Part shown: positions 1-7,968 of the stretch, one piece after another
Layout of the letters: every line of letters begins with the position of its first letter
Position numbering within the stretch: the stretch's first letter is position 1
From: Aggregatilineales bacterium
GTDB taxonomy: Bacteria > Chloroflexota > Anaerolineae > Aggregatilineales > Ch27
Length of the DNA: 64,000 nt
Assembly (NCBI GenBank): GCA_029976025.1
Contig: JARKNX010000213.1
Span: forward strand, 1 to 64,000
Reading direction: 5' to 3'
Program-made: the position numbers and the translations under genes
Notes under the pieces: generated by a model
What the model saw: only the letters and a program-made list of their open reading frames with translations
Database searches by the model: none
Told to the model about the DNA's origin: nothing

Positions 1-205
1 GCCCACCCGCTGATCCTGCAGATCAGCCTGGCAAGCCGCCCTGGCCGGGTCCGTGGTGGCACGATTCTTTGTGAAAAACTGCCCAGAGTGGTACAAATTA
101 GCGTTAGCAAGCCGAACTGCCGCTGTTCCAGGCCTCTCCTCGATCAGGAACACCGGCAGCGCCCCGATTCTCAGGAGGACCTGCGTCTAGCATGGCTGGC
201 AGCCC

Positions 206-880
206 ATGGTGATGAGCACTGTCAGAATCCATATCAGCACCCATCCTTATTTCGTTGGCGCCGACGAAGATGAACTCGCCTATATCACGGAACACAGCCG
301 CCTCCGTGAATTTACCGCTGGCGAAATGATCTTTATGGAAGGCGGGCTGGCGGAGGGGTTGTGGATCGTCGAAAAGGGGCATGTCAAGATTTTCAAGCTC
401 AACTCCAGCGGGATGGAGCATATCCTTCATCTCCGCGGGCCGGGCGACACTTTTGGGGATATTGGCGCCCTGGACGGGGGGGATAACCCCGCCAACGCGG
501 CCGCCCTGAGTCCTGAGGTGCAGGTCTGGTTCGTGCCTTCCGACGTAATTGCTTATGTGATGGCCCGCAACCCCCGGGTGGCGTTCAATGCGGTGCGCCT
601 GCTGGCTACGCGGGTCCGCGCGCTGGTCAGCCAGATTGAAGACCTGGCCCTGTACTCGGTAACCGTTCGCCTGGCTCGCTTCCTCCTCAAACAGGCCGAA
701 GACCCCAGCCTGAGCGGGCCGGGCGTCACCCGCACCGCCATCGCCGCCCACCTGAACACCACGCCGCAGACCATCAGCGTTGCCCTGCGCGAGCTGGAAG
801 CTGCGCGGGCGATTGAGTTCGATCGACACCGGATCGCGATCGTCCGCGAAGATATCCTGCGCTCTATTGCCCTCCTCTAA
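206..880 (+). CDS. Crp/Fnr-family transcriptional regulator
   Basis: A 224-residue protein with an N-terminal cyclic-nucleotide-binding beta-roll (about residues 15-130, including GDTFGDIGALDGG) and a C-terminal Crp-type winged helix (about 150-218, recognition region TTPQTISVALRELE). This is the normal layout and length of the family. It lacks the N-terminal cysteine cluster of oxygen-sensing FNR, so it is not an Fe-S FNR; a DNR/NNR-like or nucleotide-binding regulator is possible. It lies directly upstream of a ferredoxin and nirK on the same strand, so control of nitrite reduction is a reasonable inference, not shown. Two ATGs sit close together at the start (206 and 212); either could be used. 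Confidence 0.9.
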   Translation: MVMSTVRIHISTHPYFVGADEDELAYITEHSRLREFTAGEMIFMEGGLAEGLWIVEKGHVKIFKLNSSGMEHILHLRGPGDTFGDIGALDGGDNPANAAALSPEVQVWFVPSDVIAYVMARNPRVAFNAVRLLATRVRALVSQIEDLALYSVTVRLARFLLKQAEDPSLSGPGVTRTAIAAHLNTTPQTISVALRELEAARAIEFDRHRIAIVREDILRSIALL

Positions 881-900
881 GCTGGCAGCTCTCCCTTCAA

Positions 901-910
901 TATCGCGATA
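901..910. promoter_or_regulatory. 10-bp palindrome upstream of ferredoxin/nirK
   Basis: TATCGCGATA is a perfect palindrome between the Crp/Fnr gene and the ferredoxin gene, in an AT-richer stretch. It is not a canonical FNR box (TTGAT-N4-ATCAA). It could be an operator for the adjacent regulator, but a 10-bp palindrome can occur by chance. Confidence 0.2.
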
Positions 911-1004
911 ATTCATATCTGATTACCCATATTTTAATCTGGCTTAAATGCAGATCTTCGCTGCCTCGTTATTCTCGGTTCAGGCTGGAAGTAAAGGCTG
1001 TTCG

Positions 1005-1226
1005 ATGGTGTGTGAAGAATCCTGGTTCCCCCGCATAGATCGGCACCTGTGTACGGGCTGCGGCGACTGTATTACCCGCTGCCCTACTGAGGCGTTGAGG
1101 CTGGTAGCCGGCAAGGCCGCTCTGGCCTACCCGGAACTTTGTACTTATTGTGCCGCATGTGAGGAAGTCTGCCCGGCTGGCGCTATTGAACTGCCCTATT
1201 TGATTGTGAAAGTCCCACATTCGTAG
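1005..1226 (+). CDS. 2[4Fe-4S] ferredoxin
   Basis: A 73-residue small ferredoxin with two classical CxxCxxCxxxCP motifs, CTGCGDCITRCP and CTYCAACEEVCP, each expected to hold one [4Fe-4S] cluster; probably a soluble low-potential electron carrier. The frame is also open from an ATG at 948, but the 19 residues this would add show no family similarity. An AAAGG sits 7 nt before the ATG at 1005, so I chose 1005. The gene lies 13 nt before nirK and is likely co-transcribed. A role feeding electrons to nitrite or nitrogen-oxide chemistry is inferred from position only: NirK is predicted to be outside the cytoplasm, so the ferredoxin cannot be its direct donor. Confidence 0.85.
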   Translation: MVCEESWFPRIDRHLCTGCGDCITRCPTEALRLVAGKAALAYPELCTYCAACEEVCPAGAIELPYLIVKVPHS

Positions 1227-1239
1227 AGAGGAACATATA

Positions 1240-2745
1240 ATGAGCAGGTATTTCGGCCTTCGGGTTGTATCAGCCGCCTTCATTGGGCTTGCCGCCCTGG
1301 CGCTGGTGATGCTGCCTGTAGGAGGGCAATTGACTCTGCAGGGGGTCGCGGCGCAGGAGTCCGGCAGCGTGGTTGAATATACGTTGCGGACGCAGATCGG
1401 CGGCGATCCGGTGATGGCATTTGTAGGGGTTGGCGGGGCTATTGATGGCGTCGTGAATCCTGAGCTGACGGCCAATGTCGGCGACACGGTGCGTCTCACC
1501 GTTATCAATGGCGACCCGGTTCTTCACAACCTGGTTATTGATGAGTTTAATGTGTCCACCGGCGATCTGGTCACGGATGAGCAGACGGTCACAGTCGAAT
1601 TTGTGGCGAGCCAACCCGGCAATTTCTTCTATTACTGCTCGATTCCCGGGCACCGACAGGTCGGCATGCAGGGAGTCCTGCGCATCATCGGGACTGTCGC
1701 TGTGGGCGATGAGAGCGCCCTGCAGGAATCGCAGACCGACAGCGGCTACGGCAGCAGCGCCGGAGCGCGAACCACGGATACGATGACGGCGGCGCCGGCG
1801 GCGGAGGATGCCGTATCGATCATCCGCAACCCGGCGGATGTGCCTCCGCCTGTTGGCGATCGCGGCCCGGAGACTATCCGGGTCGATCTGACGGCTGTGG
1901 AACTCAATGGCATTCTGGCTGATGGCACGACCTACCGGTATATGACCTTCGATGGCGAGGTCCCTGGCCCGATGCTCCGTATTCGCGTTGGGGATTCTGT
2001 GGAGCTGCATCTGCACAATGCGCCGGGGAACCAGCTTCCGCACTCCATTGACCTGCACGCGGTCACCGGGCCGGGCGGCGGCGCTGTTTACACTCAGACA
2101 CTCTCAGGGTCGGAGACTCTCTTCAGCTTCCAGGCTCTTCAGCCCGGCCTGTATGTGTACCATTGTGCCACGCCCAGCATTGCCCATCACATTTCCAGCG
2201 GCATGTACGGCCTGATTCTGGTTGAACCTATAGGCGGCCTGCCTCCGGTTGATCGTGAATTCTACGTCATGCAGGGCGAGATGTACACGGCCCAGCCGTT
2301 CGGCATGCAGGGGCATCTGGATTTCAGCCACGAGAAGATGCTGGACGAAGACCCCGAATACTTCGTGTTCAACGGCGCGGCGAACGCGCTGACGGTCGAT
2401 CCCTACATCCTGCACGCCCAGGTCGGGGAGACCGTGCGCATCTACTTCGGTGTTGGCGGGCCTAACGCCATTTCTTCGTTCCATGTGATTGGCGAGATCT
2501 TCGACCGGGTGTACAATCTGGCATCCCTGACCTCTCCGCCGATGACGAATGTCCAGACGACGCTCGTGCCGCCCGGCGGCGCGACTATGGTGGAGTTCAA
2601 AGTGGATGTCCCCGGACGCTATCTCCTGGTAGACCATGCCCTCAGCCGTACGGAGCGCGGGCTGGTGGGATATCTGGAGGTTGAAGGCGCGGAGAACCCG
2701 GCCATTTTCAGCGGGGGTGGCCTGCCGGAGCAATCCGGTCACTAG
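1240..2745 (+). CDS. nirK: Copper nitrite reductase NirK with N-terminal cupredoxin domain
   Basis: A 501-residue secreted multicopper protein reducing nitrite to nitric oxide. A signal peptide covers about residues 1-38. Residues 45-150 form a plastocyanin-like cupredoxin with type-1 copper ligands H96, C133, H138 and M143. After a Ser/Ala/Thr-rich linker (about 155-200), residues 210-485 form the two-domain NirK core. It has type-1 ligands H268, C309, H316 or H317, and M322; type-2 ligands H273, H308 and H466; and the catalytic pair D271 (in SIDLH) and H415 (in SSFHVIGEIFD). The core most resembles the AniA-like class (YHCATPSIAHHISSGMYG). The extra domain probably passes electrons to the core, as in other cupredoxin-tailed NirKs. 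A GAGGA site precedes the ATG, and the gene ends just before a strong terminator. Confidence 0.94.
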   Translation: MSRYFGLRVVSAAFIGLAALALVMLPVGGQLTLQGVAAQESGSVVEYTLRTQIGGDPVMAFVGVGGAIDGVVNPELTANVGDTVRLTVINGDPVLHNLVIDEFNVSTGDLVTDEQTVTVEFVASQPGNFFYYCSIPGHRQVGMQGVLRIIGTVAVGDESALQESQTDSGYGSSAGARTTDTMTAAPAAEDAVSIIRNPADVPPPVGDRGPETIRVDLTAVELNGILADGTTYRYMTFDGEVPGPMLRIRVGDSVELHLHNAPGNQLPHSIDLHAVTGPGGGAVYTQTLSGSETLFSFQALQPGLYVYHCATPSIAHHISSGMYGLILVEPIGGLPPVDREFYVMQGEMYTAQPFGMQGHLDFSHEKMLDEDPEYFVFNGAANALTVDPYILHAQVGETVRIYFGVGGPNAISSFHVIGEIFDRVYNLASLTSPPMTNVQTTLVPPGGATMVEFKVDVPGRYLLVDHALSRTERGLVGYLEVEGAENPAIFSGGGLPEQSGH

Positions 2746-2755
2746 CAGAGAACAT

Positions 2756-2792
2756 GAGCCGGTGATATCAGTCTTTCACCGGCTCTCTTTTT
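2756..2792 (+). terminator. Rho-independent terminator after nirK
   Basis: A perfect 10-bp inverted repeat (GAGCCGGTGA at 2756-2765, TCACCGGCTC at 2776-2785) is followed by TCTTTTT. It sits 10 bp after the nirK stop and separates it from the PCuAC-SCO gene. Confidence 0.85.
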
Positions 2793-2811
2793 GCGGCTTC
2801 AGAAAGCAGAG

Positions 2812-3852
2812 ATGGTGAATATGAAGGGTTTGAGGTTTCGTTGCGGTTTCGTGGCGTTGATCGCCTTGATGGTGCTGGTGGCTGGCGCGTCGGCGGTGAA
2901 CGCGCAGGGCGACTCCCGGCCGCCGGTGCGGATTGCGGGAGCGTGGGCGCGACCTGGCGAGGATATGAGCGCCGCGTACATGCGCCTCACCAACGGTGGC
3001 ACCGAGATGGAGCGGCTGGTGGCCGTGCGCTCGGAAGCCGGTATGGCCGAAATTCATGAGATGCAGATGGAAGGCGATATCATGCGGATGCGGCCGGTTG
3101 AGGGGATTGATATTCCCCCCGGGGAGACGGTCGCCTTACAGCCGGGCGGGCTGCATATCATGCTTATGGGGCTGCCGGAGCCGCTCGCCGCAGGCGACAC
3201 CCTGCCGCTGACCCTGGTGTTCGCTTCTGGTCAGACGGTCGAAGTTACGGCCTGGGTGTCGAGCACGCCAATCCCGTTTGAGCTGGAGCCAGACGATCTG
3301 ACTGAGCAATCGCTGGCCGCTGTAGACGCCGGCATATACGTCGGGCAGGTCGCCAACCCGCCCATACAGGTGCAGGACTTCGCCGTGCCCTCCAGCGATG
3401 CCACGGTCACCCGGCTGAGCGACCTGAATGGCACCTGGCGGGTGATCTTCTTCGGATACATGCACTGCCCGGACTTCTGCCCGCTCACGCTGGCCGACTA
3501 TAAGCGGGTTAAGGCGCTCCTCAGGGACGCCGCGGAAGACGTGACCTTTGTTTACGTCAGCGTTGACGCGATCCGGGATACACCGGAAGCCATCCGGCGC
3601 TACCTCGCCAACTTCGATCCCGACTTTGTGGGGTTCTCAGCGGACGACGAGACGCTCAGCCGCATCCAGCCCGATTACGGGTTCTACTACCAGCGCCGCA
3701 TGGACAGCGATTCGCTGGCTGTCTACACGATTGACCATTCAACTCGTTCTTACCTGGTAGATCCGGACGGCGTCCTGCGCGCCAGCTTTGCCTACCGTAC
3801 CGATCCGCGCGCTGTAGCCGACGCGCTGCGGTGGTATATGGATCGCTGGTAG
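2812..3852 (+). CDS. PCuAC-SCO1/SenC fusion copper chaperone
   Basis: A 346-residue exported protein with two copper-handling domains. A hydrophobic signal segment covers about residues 11-32. Residues 38-150 are a PCuAC domain with the Cu(I)-binding pattern H82, M84, H115, M117. Residues 185-346 are an SCO1/SenC thioredoxin-like domain with the copper/redox motif C219-P-D-F-C223 and the conserved H309. PCuAC and SCO proteins deliver copper to the CuA site of cytochrome oxidase, and SCO proteins are also implicated in other copper reductases; here the neighbour is nirK. The frame opens at a TTG at 2791, but that lies in the T-tract of the preceding terminator, so an ATG at 2812 or 2821 is more credible. 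Confidence 0.9.
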   Translation: MVNMKGLRFRCGFVALIALMVLVAGASAVNAQGDSRPPVRIAGAWARPGEDMSAAYMRLTNGGTEMERLVAVRSEAGMAEIHEMQMEGDIMRMRPVEGIDIPPGETVALQPGGLHIMLMGLPEPLAAGDTLPLTLVFASGQTVEVTAWVSSTPIPFELEPDDLTEQSLAAVDAGIYVGQVANPPIQVQDFAVPSSDATVTRLSDLNGTWRVIFFGYMHCPDFCPLTLADYKRVKALLRDAAEDVTFVYVSVDAIRDTPEAIRRYLANFDPDFVGFSADDETLSRIQPDYGFYYQRRMDSDSLAVYTIDHSTRSYLVDPDGVLRASFAYRTDPRAVADALRWYMDRW

Positions 3853-3891
3853 GGCGCCCGGCCGCTCCTTGCCGGCCCGATAAGATACGTA

Positions 3892-3928
3892 AAACGGGGC
3901 GCACCCTGTAGATGTGCCCCGTTTCTTT
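3892..3928. terminator. Bidirectional terminator
   Basis: An inverted repeat with one bulge (left arm around AAACGGGGC-G-CAC, 3892-3904; right arm GTGCCCCGTTT, 3914-3924) is flanked by A-rich and T-rich tails. It lies between the converging PCuAC-SCO (+) and GH127 (-) genes and can serve both. Confidence 0.75.
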
Positions 3929-3998
3929 CTGCCAGAAGCCTGCGGCTATATTTCTAAGCCGCCAGAAGCACGTAGCTGCCTCCCGGCGAACCCCGCAC

Positions 3999-5900
3999 TT
4001 ATTGGCGCGGGAACCATACCTCCATCTCACCCGGCTGACGGTGCGACCAGGCGTAATAGGGGATGGCGGCGAAAGCGCGCTGCCGGCCCTGCGTATCGCG
4101 GACCGTGCCCTCAATCGTCACCACGCCGCCCAGCAACTCCGGGCGCTCCTGTGTGGTGAGGGTTGCATCGTCCGGCAGCAGCAGGTCCAGGACCGAGCCG
4201 CCGTTATCGATCGCTTCTGCGGCGTAGACGACGGGGCCGCGCTCCAGGGCGACACGCCCGCGGTTATCCTCCACCAGCTCATGGGCAATCACCCGGCGTA
4301 CCGGCATCCCGAGCGAAAGCTCGACGACATCGCCCTGCTGCCATGTCCGGTCGATGCGGAAGTAGCCGTCCTGCTCCTGCCCGGCGGCCTCCTGACCATT
4401 CACTTTAACGGAGACGGGCGCCGGCGCAGCATCGAGATAAGTGTACAGGTCGCTGGGGACGGGCCGCCCTTTCGCCCAGCCGGGGATGCGCAGGGCCAGC
4501 GTGAACCGGGTCGGGCGCTCCGGTGCGACGGTCAGCCGGACCGCACCATCCCAGGGGTACCGGGTGTGCTGCTCGATCTGAACATTCGCTCCGGCAATTC
4601 GGGTCTGAGCCTGGTTGCCCATATACAGATTGACATAGAGACGATCATCGCGGACGGCGTAGATATAGCCGGGCAGCGATGGCAGCAGCCGGACGACATT
4701 CGTGGGGCAGCACGAACAGGAGAACCACGGCTGGCGCGTGTAGGAATCGTCGCGGTTGAAGTGGAAGTGACCGTCCCATTCGAGCGGATTCACGTAGAAG
4801 AACGCGTTCCCTTCCATGGATACGCCAACCAGGAACCCGTTGTACAGGACGCGCTCCAGCACGTCGATGTATTGAGCCTGTCCGGTTAGCAGGAAGAGGC
4901 GGTGATTCCAGAAGATGTTGGCGATAGAGGCGCATGTCTCGTTGTAGGACGTGGGATTCGGCAGCTCATAGTTGGCGCCGAAGGACTCGCCATGATGTCG
5001 CGCGCCGACTCCGCCGTGCAGCGCCAGTTTTTTCTGGACGACATTCTCCCAGATGCGCTGGATAGCGTGTACGTATCCCTGATCGCCGGTCAGCGCCGCC
5101 ACATCCGCCATCCCGGAGTACATATATGTCGCCCGCACGGCGTGGCCGACGGCCTCTGCCTGCTCCAGCACCGGCAGATGATCCTGCATGTAATCAGGCA
5201 TATCCCAGATGTGCAGCAGCTCTCTGCCCCGCGCGTGTCCGCGCTCATCCAGGAAGAATCTGGCGAGCTGGAGGTATGCTTCGTTGCCGGTGACACGGTA
5301 TAGTTTCACCAGCCCCAGCTCGACTTCCTGATGGCCGGGGACCCGGTGCAGCTTGTCCGGCCCGAAGGTCGCTACCAGCATGTCGGCGTTCTTGATCGCG
5401 ATATCCAGGAAGGAGCGCTTGCCGGTCGCCTGGTAGTGCGCGACCGCTCCTTCATACATGTGCCCGACGTTATAAAGCTCGTGGCTCATGGTCAGGCTGG
5501 ACCAGCGCGTCGGGCCGGCGTTAGGCGGGACATGATCCGGGTCGATGGTGCGCGCGGTGTAGATATAGCCATCCTCCTCTTGCGCCGCCGCGATCTTGGC
5601 GATCAGGCTATCGATGTAGGCGTCAAGCTCCGGATCGGGGTGGATTTGCAGGGAATAGGACGCGCCTTCGATGACCTTGAAGACGTCCGAGTCATTGAAC
5701 TCATAATCGCCCTCAAAGGGGCCGTCCATCAGCCCGGCGGCCCGGTCGAAGTTGTCCACGCGCCCGGTTTCCTCACACTTCTGAAAGTCATAGGGGATAG
5801 TCACCGTGCGGTTGGTCTCGATGCGCGGCCCCCAGAATGCATCGTTAATCTGCACCTCTGTGAAAGGGATTGGTGTGTAAGGATAGTCGTTATGTGACAT
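3999..5900 (-). CDS. GH127 beta-L-arabinofuranosidase
   Basis: A 633-residue intracellular glycoside hydrolase of the GH127 family (HypBA1-like), releasing L-arabinose from beta-L-arabinofuranosides. An (alpha/alpha)6 barrel occupies about residues 10-425, followed by beta-sandwich domains. Signature residues are visible: E305 (GESFGANYELPN) fits the acid/base, and E321, C323, C397 and C398 (YNETCAS and CSCCPTN) match the zinc-cysteine site of the family, whose nucleophile is the first Cys of the CC pair. There is no signal peptide. The frame extends 24 codons upstream, but the ATG at 5900 follows a GAGAG site and starts the conserved region. It is the last gene of the arabinose-type ABC operon. 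Confidence 0.92.
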   Translation of the reverse strand: MSHNDYPYTPIPFTEVQINDAFWGPRIETNRTVTIPYDFQKCEETGRVDNFDRAAGLMDGPFEGDYEFNDSDVFKVIEGASYSLQIHPDPELDAYIDSLIAKIAAAQEEDGYIYTARTIDPDHVPPNAGPTRWSSLTMSHELYNVGHMYEGAVAHYQATGKRSFLDIAIKNADMLVATFGPDKLHRVPGHQEVELGLVKLYRVTGNEAYLQLARFFLDERGHARGRELLHIWDMPDYMQDHLPVLEQAEAVGHAVRATYMYSGMADVAALTGDQGYVHAIQRIWENVVQKKLALHGGVGARHHGESFGANYELPNPTSYNETCASIANIFWNHRLFLLTGQAQYIDVLERVLYNGFLVGVSMEGNAFFYVNPLEWDGHFHFNRDDSYTRQPWFSCSCCPTNVVRLLPSLPGYIYAVRDDRLYVNLYMGNQAQTRIAGANVQIEQHTRYPWDGAVRLTVAPERPTRFTLALRIPGWAKGRPVPSDLYTYLDAAPAPVSVKVNGQEAAGQEQDGYFRIDRTWQQGDVVELSLGMPVRRVIAHELVEDNRGRVALERGPVVYAAEAIDNGGSVLDLLLPDDATLTTQERPELLGGVVTIEGTVRDTQGRQRAFAAIPYYAWSHRQPGEMEVWFPRQ

Positions 5901-6020
5901 GATCTCTCGTCCGTTCTGTGTTCGGATTCGTATTTTGGCCTGGCATGACGGGTGAATCGCGCCTGTGGCCAACAGCGATGATTCGATTGCCTGTCGGATA
6001 GTAAATGATCTGAGGAATCC

Positions 6021-6926
6021 CTATCCCTTCAGCCCCGTCATGACAATGCCCCGGATAAAGTAGCGCTGAGAGAAGAAGAACAGCACAATGATCGGCAGGG
6101 TAACCGCCGTTGTTGCCGCCAACTGTAAATCCCAGCTCACATCTAGCGTGCTGCGGAAGGAGGACAGTCCGACGGCCACGGTGAAGTTGTTTGGCGAGCG
6201 GAGATAGATAATTGGGCCCAGCAGGTCATTCCATGCGTTCAAGAAGGTAAACAGGGCGACCGTGACCAACGCCGGTTTGGAGAGCGGCATAATGATGCGC
6301 CAGTAGATGCCGAACTCACTGCAACCGTCAATGCGCGCCGCATCAGATAATTCCTCCGGAATGGTGCGGAAGAACTGGCGCAGCAGGAAGATGTTGAATG
6401 CTCCACCGCCAAAGAACAGCGGGACCGTTAGTGGGGCGATGGAGTCTACCCAGCCCAACCGGGTGAAGATCATGAACGAGGGCACGATCAGGATAGCATA
6501 GGGCAGGAACAGAGTCGCCATGACAATGCCGAACCAGAAGTCGCGGCCAGGGAAGTTGAGACGAGCAAAACCGTAGGCGGCGAATGAAGAAGACAGCACG
6601 ACGGCAACGACATTCAATATCACGATCTTCAGTGTATTGACGAGATAAAGCCCGAAGGGCTTGATCGTCAGTGCCCTGGTGTAGTTTTCAAAATGAAGCC
6701 GCTCGGGTATCCACACCGGTGGACTCTGGAAAATCTCTATTTGGGACTTGAGCGAACTGCTGACAAGCCAGAAGAACGGCGCCACCATGATGAACGCCAT
6801 GATGACCAGAGCGATGTTGGAAGCCCACTTCCACACGCGATCGCGGCGAAAGTAGATCCGGGAAGAGTGTTTGCTCGCTGGCCATTTAAGTTGTGTACCG
6901 TTGGCTGATTGGTCGATTGTGCTCAT
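6021..6926 (-). CDS. Carbohydrate ABC transporter permease (MalG/AraQ type)
   Basis: A 301-residue inner-membrane permease of the CUT1 sugar ABC family. It has about six hydrophobic segments starting near residue 35, and the cytoplasmic EAA loop that docks the ATPase ([20 protein letters not shown], about residue 196). It lies 12 nt after the partner permease and before the GH127 gene. Substrate is inferred from context as an arabinose-containing oligosaccharide. No ATP-binding subunit is encoded nearby, so a shared MsmK/MalK-type ATPase is expected elsewhere. Confidence 0.92.
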   Translation of the reverse strand: MSTIDQSANGTQLKWPASKHSSRIYFRRDRVWKWASNIALVIMAFIMVAPFFWLVSSSLKSQIEIFQSPPVWIPERLHFENYTRALTIKPFGLYLVNTLKIVILNVVAVVLSSSFAAYGFARLNFPGRDFWFGIVMATLFLPYAILIVPSFMIFTRLGWVDSIAPLTVPLFFGGGAFNIFLLRQFFRTIPEELSDAARIDGCSEFGIYWRIIMPLSKPALVTVALFTFLNAWNDLLGPIIYLRSPNNFTVAVGLSSFRSTLDVSWDLQLAATTAVTLPIIVLFFFSQRYFIRGIVMTGLKG

Positions 6927-6938
6927 GCTGGATCCTTG

Positions 6939-7868
6939 TTATTCAGCCTCATGCTCGTAGTAGACACGGCGACCGAGGTATCTGAAGACGATGCCCGACA
7001 GTATCATCAGGATGAAGAAAAGCACCCAGGAGACTGTGGCGGCGTAGCCCATGTTCATGTTGCGAAAGGCGGTTCGGTAGATGTAAAGCACGAGGAACAG
7101 TGTTGCATTCTCTGGCCCGCCCGTCCCGCTTGTGATCAGGTACACAATGGTAAAAGATTGGAACGCGCCGATCAGCCCCAACACCAGATTAAAGAAGATG
7201 ATCGGTGACATCACAGGCAGCGTCACGTGGCGCAATTTTGCCCAGGGTCCTGCTCCATCTATTTCGGCAGCCTCGTAATAGATATCGGGAATGCCCTGTA
7301 GACCTGCCAGGAAGATGATCATGGAGCTTCCGGCGCCCCATAAGCTCAGAAGGACAAAAGCCGGAATAGCCCAGGTGGTGCTTTGCAACCAGGGAATCTT
7401 CGGTCCACCGAATGCCGTTATCAGGATGTTGACCAGCCCGAATTCGGTATTAAACATCCACGCCCAGAGCAGCGCTGTAGCAATAGCGGGGACGATGCTC
7501 GGGATATAGAAAAGCGTTCGAAAAATAGCGATACCGCGGAACGTTCGATTGATGAGAATCGCCAGAAAGAACCCCAGCGCCATATTCAGCGGGACGGAAA
7601 AGGCTGTAAACAGAATCGTGGCTTTCAGCGATTGGCCGAGGAGTGGATCGCTGAAGAGTCTCTCTATGTTGTCGAAACCGACAAATGTCGGCGGGCTGAT
7701 AAGGTTCCACCGTTGAAAAGTGAGATAGACTGAAGCCAGGGCCGGGATGAGGAACCAGAATATGAAGCCCAGGATGAACGGCGAGATAAAGATGTAGCCA
7801 ACAATAGTACGGCGCATTGTTGGAGTCAGCCGGATTTTGGAAGTTTTAGAGATGGAAGAAGTCGCCAT
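6939..7868 (-). CDS. Carbohydrate ABC transporter permease (MalF/UgpA type)
   Basis: A 309-residue membrane permease, partner of the downstream MalG-type subunit. It has six or so hydrophobic segments from about residue 28, and an EAA loop (YYEAAEIDGAGPWAKLRHVT, about residue 203). The length is normal for the family. It follows the binding-protein gene after a 100-bp gap containing a strong stem-loop, and is followed 12 nt later by the second permease. Confidence 0.92.
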   Translation of the reverse strand: MATSSISKTSKIRLTPTMRRTIVGYIFISPFILGFIFWFLIPALASVYLTFQRWNLISPPTFVGFDNIERLFSDPLLGQSLKATILFTAFSVPLNMALGFFLAILINRTFRGIAIFRTLFYIPSIVPAIATALLWAWMFNTEFGLVNILITAFGGPKIPWLQSTTWAIPAFVLLSLWGAGSSMIIFLAGLQGIPDIYYEAAEIDGAGPWAKLRHVTLPVMSPIIFFNLVLGLIGAFQSFTIVYLITSGTGGPENATLFLVLYIYRTAFRNMNMGYAATVSWVLFFILMILSGIVFRYLGRRVYYEHEAE

Positions 7869-7930
7869 AGGTTTTCACGCGCTATTTTCTACACTTCGGC
7901 CAGCTTGATTTATGAGTGTCTATAGAGGAA

Positions 7931-7955
7931 GGGGGCGAGATAGATTCTCGCCCCC
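7931..7955 (-). other. Intra-operon stem-loop between binding protein and permease genes
   Basis: GGGGGCGAG (7931-7939) pairs with CTCGCCCCC (7947-7955) across a 7-nt loop. There is no U-tract on the minus strand. Such hairpins between binding-protein and permease genes commonly give partial termination or protect the 3' end of the binding-protein mRNA. The effect here is inferred. Confidence 0.6.
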
Positions 7956-7968
7956 TCCAACACAACGT

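Noticed and set aside
1-205. Partial gene at the left edge
   Set aside because: No frame across the first 200 bases shows a recognisable protein or RNA; it is left as an unassigned upstream region.
104-916. Long minus-strand open frame opposite the Crp/Fnr gene
   Set aside because: Antisense shadow with low-complexity, Arg/Ala/Gly-rich translation; the plus-strand frame has complete domain structure. The same reasoning removed long antisense frames such as 21315-23468, 47097-48383 and 43440-44924.
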